DNA of 25,194 bases from Spirochaetaceae bacterium (GTDB taxonomy: Bacteria > Spirochaetota > Spirochaetia > UBA9216). Positions 22,417-25,194 of this stretch are shown in pieces (position 1 is the first letter of the stretch; every line of letters begins with the position of its first letter). A program made the position numbers and the translations under genes. The stretch is from NCBI GenBank assembly GCA_028527945.1, contig JAQQAK010000238.1:1-25194 (forward strand), read 5' to 3'. The notes below the pieces were generated by a model that saw nothing but the letters and a program-made list of their open reading frames with translations, made no database searches and was not told where the DNA came from.

Positions 22417-22949
22417 TGATGTCTGTCGCTAAAAAATCTTTTAAAGCCCATTTCCCTAAAATAACATTTGGGTCTAATATCTCAGCATTACTTGACGCAC
22501 TAGGTGAATCTTTTGAGCGGCTTCGTGTATTTCTTGGAAATGTTTTAACTGAGAGTAACCCCAGCACGGCTGTAGATACATTACAAGAATGGTACGAACA
22601 ACTCGGCATAAAATACGACAGTTCTCAATCTACTGAAAATTTACAAAAGGTTGTATCTGCTAATTACAGTAATATAAATCTTCCGACACCTGATTACATT
22701 TCTGAAAAAATTACTACAACATTTCCCAATATCACAATCGAAGAAACTGAGAACTATAAAGAAACTCAATGTGGTTCTGCGCAATGCGGGAGCGCATATT
22801 GCGGAAGTGAAAAACAATTCTTTTACTATATTGTAAGCGGTTCTGTCGATTCGGAAGATCAATTAAGTCAGCTAAAAGCACTTTTAAAACGAATCGTGCC
22901 TGAACACTTGGTACCCATTTATAACGTGACTATAGAAGATGATGAATGA
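22416..22949 (+). CDS. Tail protein, Mu gp48 / DUF2313 family
   Basis: ATG 22416 (TAATG overlap) with GAAGGA at 22404-22409. The 177-aa product has the gp48 pattern: A-L-L-D-A-L-G-E-S-F-E-R-L (residues about 24-36), T-L-Q-E-W-Y-E-Q-L-G (55-64), and the C-terminal L-L-K-R-I-V-P-E-H-L-V-P-I-Y. A triple C-G-S repeat (Cys at 119, 124, 129) occupies the loop where relatives have a Cys/Gly-rich segment. The family is a baseplate part to which fibres attach. Last tail gene before lysis. Confidence 0.85.
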   Translation: MMSVAKKSFKAHFPKITFGSNISALLDALGESFERLRVFLGNVLTESNPSTAVDTLQEWYEQLGIKYDSSQSTENLQKVVSANYSNINLPTPDYISEKITTTFPNITIEETENYKETQCGSAQCGSAYCGSEKQFFYYIVSGSVDSEDQLSQLKALLKRIVPEHLVPIYNVTIEDDE

Positions 22950-22993
22950 ATATGCTTTGCGGTTCTCTGCTTATTGCATATTAAATATTTTTT
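22949..22993 (+). terminator. Possible intrinsic terminator between tail and lysis genes
   Basis: AATATGC (22949-22955) pairs with GCATATT (22976-22982); a small GCGG/CTGC hairpin can form in the loop, and a six-T run (within 22983-22993) follows. The AT-rich stem makes it weak. It would partly separate tail from lysis transcription. No other gene is seen in this 62-base gap. Confidence 0.35.
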
Positions 22994-23011
22994 GAATAGG
23001 GAGGATTCAAA

Positions 23012-23629
23012 ATGGATTATGGTTGTAAGAATCAGCACGATGCAGGTATTCGGTATGATCAGGAAAACAATATTGTTGAATGTTATTTAAAAAAGTTAAA
23101 AGCTGACGGTGATGCAAAGTACTGGCATGAGTCCTGTAATGTTGAGTCAGTGTGTTGCGGAATTGAAGGCGTTGGCGGCCGCTGGAAAATTAAAAAGAAT
23201 CGTTGGGAAGGGTATGGTGATGTAATGTGGAATTTTACTAATAGTCCGTTTACACAAAAAGAGCTTCCTGTTGGGAATGGTTCCTCACCTGGTAATGAGT
23301 ACATGAAGAATCTTGCTTACATAGCAATGCTTTTTGCTGATGTTGAAGCAAAAGTATATGAGTATCATAATTCAGCAGACATTGATAAACATATGGAAGA
23401 AATGCTTCGCAGAGGTTCAGCAGTTGTATTCTCATATACACCAACATTAGGCGGAGGAGGTCACTACAATTGCATTGTAACATATCGAGATACAGCAGAT
23501 CTTTTTCTTGGACACGACCCGTGGAAAGGTTGTCCTCATTGCAAGAATGGAGGTCTTTTTGAGAAGTACACAAGAGAGTATTTGCAGGAAAGATGTAGAC
23601 CTCGATTATTGGAGATTGGCAAGAAATGA
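23012..23629 (+). CDS. C39-like cysteine peptidase, probable endolysin
   Basis: ATG 23012 with AGGGAGGA just upstream. The 205-aa product has the papain-like C39 order: nucleophile region S-C-N-V-E-S-V-C (Cys42), then G-G-G-G-H-Y-N-C-I-V-T-Y (His151), then L-G-H-D-P-W-K-G (Asp169). Proteins of this type cleave peptide bonds. Followed by a holin-like gene and spanin-like genes, it is the natural candidate for cutting peptidoglycan cross-links at lysis. It has no signal peptide, so it would need the holin. Several cysteines (residues 174, 177 C-x2-C) suggest a metal or disulfide site. A host-protein-processing role is possible but less likely. Confidence 0.62.
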   Translation: MDYGCKNQHDAGIRYDQENNIVECYLKKLKADGDAKYWHESCNVESVCCGIEGVGGRWKIKKNRWEGYGDVMWNFTNSPFTQKELPVGNGSSPGNEYMKNLAYIAMLFADVEAKVYEYHNSADIDKHMEEMLRRGSAVVFSYTPTLGGGGHYNCIVTYRDTADLFLGHDPWKGCPHCKNGGLFEKYTREYLQERCRPRLLEIGKK

Positions 23630-23883
23630 AAATAATAAACTTTTTTAAAAACTTTTTTTCAACAGACAACAAGATAAACGAAAATGTTGTTTTTGCAGCG
23701 ATTCTTCTTGTTTGGTTATTGATTGTTTTCACTCTCGGACTATGTAAGGTTATTACTCTTATTGATGTGACCCAACTAGGAGTGTTTGTCGGATTATTCA
23801 TGGCTCTTTGCGGAATAGGGGCAAACAGGGCCAATAATGCTAATAAACTGGTAAATCAGATAACAGAGAAATTCGAGGAATAA
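23626..23883 (+). CDS. Holin candidate, two transmembrane helices, 85 aa
   Basis: ATG 23626 overlaps the peptidase stop (ATGA). Hydrophobic segments span about residues 22-41 (V-F-A-A-I-L-L-V-W-L-L-I) and 47-65 (V-T-Q-L-G-V-F-V-G-L-F-M-A-L-C), joined by a short turn. The N-terminus is positively charged with phenylalanines, and the C-terminus is charged (K-F-E-E). Small two-TM proteins next to the endolysin gene are classic class II holins, which open the inner membrane. No sequence family recognised beyond that. Its stop lies just before the shared ribosome site of the overlapping pair that follows. Confidence 0.68.
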   Translation: MKIINFFKNFFSTDNKINENVVFAAILLVWLLIVFTLGLCKVITLIDVTQLGVFVGLFMALCGIGANRANNANKLVNQITEKFEE

Positions 23884-23884
23884 A

Positions 23885-24364
23885 ATGATATGGATAAAAA
23901 GACGATCATTATTATTTGTTTTATTGCTGGGATTAGTATCGGCCTATTCTTCTTGGGCCGATCATCAGTTAACCGATCAGCAGTGGGAACAGACACAGAA
24001 TTATATCAAAATACTCTTACAGAAATCGGAAACCTCCGTTCAGAAATCGAAGAATATAGTAAGCTTATCGGCAAACTTGAGCCAGAACTCACAGAGCTTA
24101 CAACAGCAATTACAAACAGTCAGAACGGAGTTGAGGCAAGCATCGGAATCAGTAGTGATATTGAATCATGTAGCGGAGAAATTGGGGATATCGCCGGAAA
24201 ACTTAACAGAGATATTGCCGACATTGGAGAAGCAAGCAGAGGACTGGCAGAAATCTTTGACGTCAACACAGAAGAGCCGTGATACCTGGCGAACTGTAAG
24301 TATTGTTAGTATAATAACCACTTTGTTGGCCAGCCTTGCTGCTGTAATTGGATTCAGTATTTAA
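23885..24364 (+). CDS. Overlapping membrane protein A: signal peptide, coiled coil, C-terminal TM (spanin-like)
   Basis: ATG 23885 is 5 bases after GAGGA (23875-23879). The 159-aa product has a cleavable-type signal (M-I-W-I-K-R-R-S-L-L-F-V-L-L-L-G-L, cleavage expected after S-S-W-A), a long Gln/Ser/Leu-rich coiled coil (about residues 35-130), and a C-terminal hydrophobic helix (about 140-158). The coil contains heptad stretches such as L-Q-Q-Q-L-Q-T-V-R-T-E-L. No lipobox cysteine is present, so it is not a standard o-spanin lipoprotein. It fully encloses protein B in the +1 frame relative to B. A span from one membrane to the other fits a spanin role, but that is an inference. Confidence 0.55.
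   Translation: MIWIKRRSLLFVLLLGLVSAYSSWADHQLTDQQWEQTQNYIKILLQKSETSVQKSKNIVSLSANLSQNSQSLQQQLQTVRTELRQASESVVILNHVAEKLGISPENLTEILPTLEKQAEDWQKSLTSTQKSRDTWRTVSIVSIITTLLASLAAVIGFSI
23890..24282 (+). CDS. Overlapping membrane protein B: N-terminal TM, coiled coil (i-spanin-like)
   Basis: ATG 23890 uses the same GAGGA at 10-base spacing. The 130-aa product has one N-terminal transmembrane helix (K-K-T-I-I-I-I-C-F-I-A-G-I-S-I-G-L-F-F-L-G) and a periplasmic helical region rich in Glu, Ile and Ser, with heptads such as T-L-T-E-I-G-N-L-R-S-E-I-E-E-Y. This is the Rz-type inner-membrane spanin layout. It ends inside ORF A. Its composition is that of ordinary phage genes here, so it is the more certain of the two. 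A lone membrane coiled-coil protein cannot be excluded. Confidence 0.65.
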   Translation: MDKKTIIIICFIAGISIGLFFLGRSSVNRSAVGTDTELYQNTLTEIGNLRSEIEEYSKLIGKLEPELTELTTAITNSQNGVEASIGISSDIESCSGEIGDIAGKLNRDIADIGEASRGLAEIFDVNTEEP

Positions 24365-24420
24365 AAAGTTAAACTACATACTTTTGCTCATTTAAATCAT
24401 AGGGTATAGTATAAAACGTA

Positions 24421-25068
24421 ATGGAATCATCATTTTCAGGCCTGTATTACTACAATGCAAGATGGTATGACCCCAATATAGGCAGATTCACCACAGAAGA
24501 CCCCATCAGATCAGGCCTAAACTGGTATGCTTATGCCAATAATAATCCGCTGAAGTTTGTTGACCCGACGGGGTTAGAATTCGTAGTGACAATAGAAACA
24601 GGGGTATCATATACGTATGACTCAAATGGTGATGGAGAATATGATCTTACACCATTTTCAGGTGAAGAATACGATAATACAGAATACTGCCCATCTGAAA
24701 GTGAAACAAAAACTTATGATACAGAAGAAGAGGCAAAAAATGCTATGGCAGAAAAAGCCGAAGAAGTCAGAGATGCGGGGAAAAAAACACAACAAACAAA
24801 AGATAATATCGATTACTACTTTTCATCTGGTAAATTTGTTACTGATACAAAGACAGTTGTTGTTGATGGGATAACTTTAGTAGAGCAACAAACATCAAAA
24901 TATGTACGGAATTATACTAGCCTTGAGTTGAAAGAGACTGATGAAGATTCAAATGAGAAGCAAGATAAAAAAGATAATGATCAATCTATCCCTCCAGATG
25001 CAGATAGTTCGGATACAAATTCAAAGAATGATTCAAAGAATGATTCAAAGAATGGTGAGGAGAATTAA
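24421..25068 (+). CDS. RHS core tip with variable C-terminal domain (fragment)
   Basis: ATG 24421 lacks a ribosome site, and in-frame stop codons lie just upstream. Residues 5-52 are the end of the RHS-repeat-associated core: F-S-G-L-Y-Y-Y-N-A-R-W-Y-D-P, G-R-F-T-T-E-D-P and N-P-L-K-F-V-D-P-T-G-L-E. After the core comes a 160-residue Glu/Lys/Asp/Ser-rich segment I do not recognise, as in the variable toxin part of Rhs proteins, ending in S-K-N-D repeats. The large upstream Rhs body is absent. It may be host DNA beside the prophage, an orphan toxin tip, or cargo. A weak promoter-like TTGCTC(24384)/TATAGT(24405) pair precedes it. Low GC unlike the phage genes. Confidence 0.7.
   Translation: MESSFSGLYYYNARWYDPNIGRFTTEDPIRSGLNWYAYANNNPLKFVDPTGLEFVVTIETGVSYTYDSNGDGEYDLTPFSGEEYDNTEYCPSESETKTYDTEEEAKNAMAEKAEEVRDAGKKTQQTKDNIDYYFSSGKFVTDTKTVVVDGITLVEQQTSKYVRNYTSLELKETDEDSNEKQDKKDNDQSIPPDADSSDTNSKNDSKNDSKNGEEN
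25019..25054 (+). repeat. Three tandem copies of a 12-base unit (ATTCAAAGAATG)
   Basis: Exact tandem triplicate within the RHS-tip gene, encoding S-K-N-D repeats near the C-terminus. In-frame (12 bases), so copy number can change without breaking the protein. Confidence 0.85.
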
Positions 25069-25070
25069 TA

Positions 25071-25194
25071 ATGAAAAGTAGTATGCATTTATTGTTTTTT
25101 ATTACTTGTTTTATGATTTTGAATCATTCTTTAACAGCCGAAATTATGGATAATGAGTATGAATACTACATAGAAGACTTAAAAAATATTGGTA
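25071..25194 (+). CDS. Secreted protein, N-terminal part only
   Basis: ATG 25071 starts two bases after the RHS-tip stop, with GAGGAGAA (25057-25064) as ribosome site. The first ~23 residues are a signal peptide (M-K-S-S-M-H-L-L-F-F-I-T-C-F-M-I-L-N-H-S), followed by an acidic region (E-I-M-D-N-E-Y-E-Y-Y). The frame is open to the end of the window. It could be an immunity protein for the RHS tip, given the tight coupling, but nothing else supports this. Cellular location would be periplasm or outside. Confidence 0.6.
   Translation, partial: MKSSMHLLFFITCFMILNHSLTAEIMDNEYEYYIEDLKNIG

Noticed and set aside
22939..22995. 18-codon ORF after the gp48 homologue
   Set aside because: Too short, no ribosome site, overlaps the gp48 end and the terminator-like hairpin.
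23250..23834. 194-codon open frame on the minus strand across the lysin and holin genes
   Set aside because: It lies opposite two well-supported genes, lacks a good ribosome site, and its translation has no recognisable pattern; it is an antisense shadow.
1..25194. CRISPR array, tRNA, diversity-generating retroelement, transposase or integrase
   Set aside because: I looked and saw no regular spacer repeats, no tRNA cloverleaf, no reverse transcriptase or template/variable repeat pair, and no integrase or Mu-type transposase in this window; they may lie outside it.

Overview
The window is the late (structural and lysis) half of a tailed-phage genome, almost certainly an integrated prophage. 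Every gene seen lies on the + strand, and genes mostly overlap by 1-20 bases (ATGA, TAATG and TTGA junctions), as in one or a few long late transcripts. The tail is contractile and Mu-type (sheath, tube, chaperone, tape measure, gpN, gp44, gp45, gp46, gp47 and gp48 homologues). The packaging and early head genes are lambda-type (GpA-family terminase, gpW, gpB-type portal, gpC-type protease with a nested scaffold start). The major capsid protein is again Mu gpT-type. This is therefore a mosaic myovirus. Moderate GC, a pair of spanin-like genes implying an outer membrane, and a flanking RHS-core fragment of a style common in Treponema/Spirochaeta genomes suggest a diderm host, possibly a spirochaete. 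That host guess is an inference of low to moderate strength.

Layout. 1-1824 is the end of the early/replication module: the last residues of a single-stranded DNA-binding protein, an unknown 161-aa protein, a small ribbon-helix-helix protein with palindromes downstream, and a replication-initiation protein. 1821-3174 is a methylation and control segment: an N-terminal stump of a cytosine-5 DNA methyltransferase, a strongly structured RNA resembling C4-type phage antisense RNA, an intact Dam-type adenine methyltransferase, a frameshifted zinc-ribbon ORF and a G-rich stretch that could be the packaging site. 3175-9794 holds packaging and prohead genes: small and large terminase, two small regulator-like genes, gpW, portal, a membrane coiled-coil protein, protease with internal scaffold, and a decoration-like protein. 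9807-11923 holds the major capsid protein and head-tail completion proteins. 11923-22949 is the contractile tail and baseplate, including a tail assembly chaperone with a T_TTT_TTC -1 frameshift site and an Asp-box beta-propeller fibre gene inserted between the gp47 and gp48 homologues. 23012-24364 is the lysis cassette: a C39-like cysteine peptidase, a two-TM holin candidate, and two membrane proteins encoded in different frames of the same DNA whose starts lie 5 bases apart behind a single Shine-Dalgarno. 24421-25194 holds an RHS core tip with a variable C-terminal domain and the start of a secreted protein; it is either host flank or a cargo gene.

Most notable points: the fully overlapping spanin-like pair; the C4-like RNA beside a replaced methyltransferase; two decoded-by-recoding or nested products (tail chaperone extension, scaffold); the lambda/Mu head mosaic; the propeller receptor-binding protein; and a speculative split sigma-like pair in the packaging module. 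All family assignments are from reading the sequence, without database searches.
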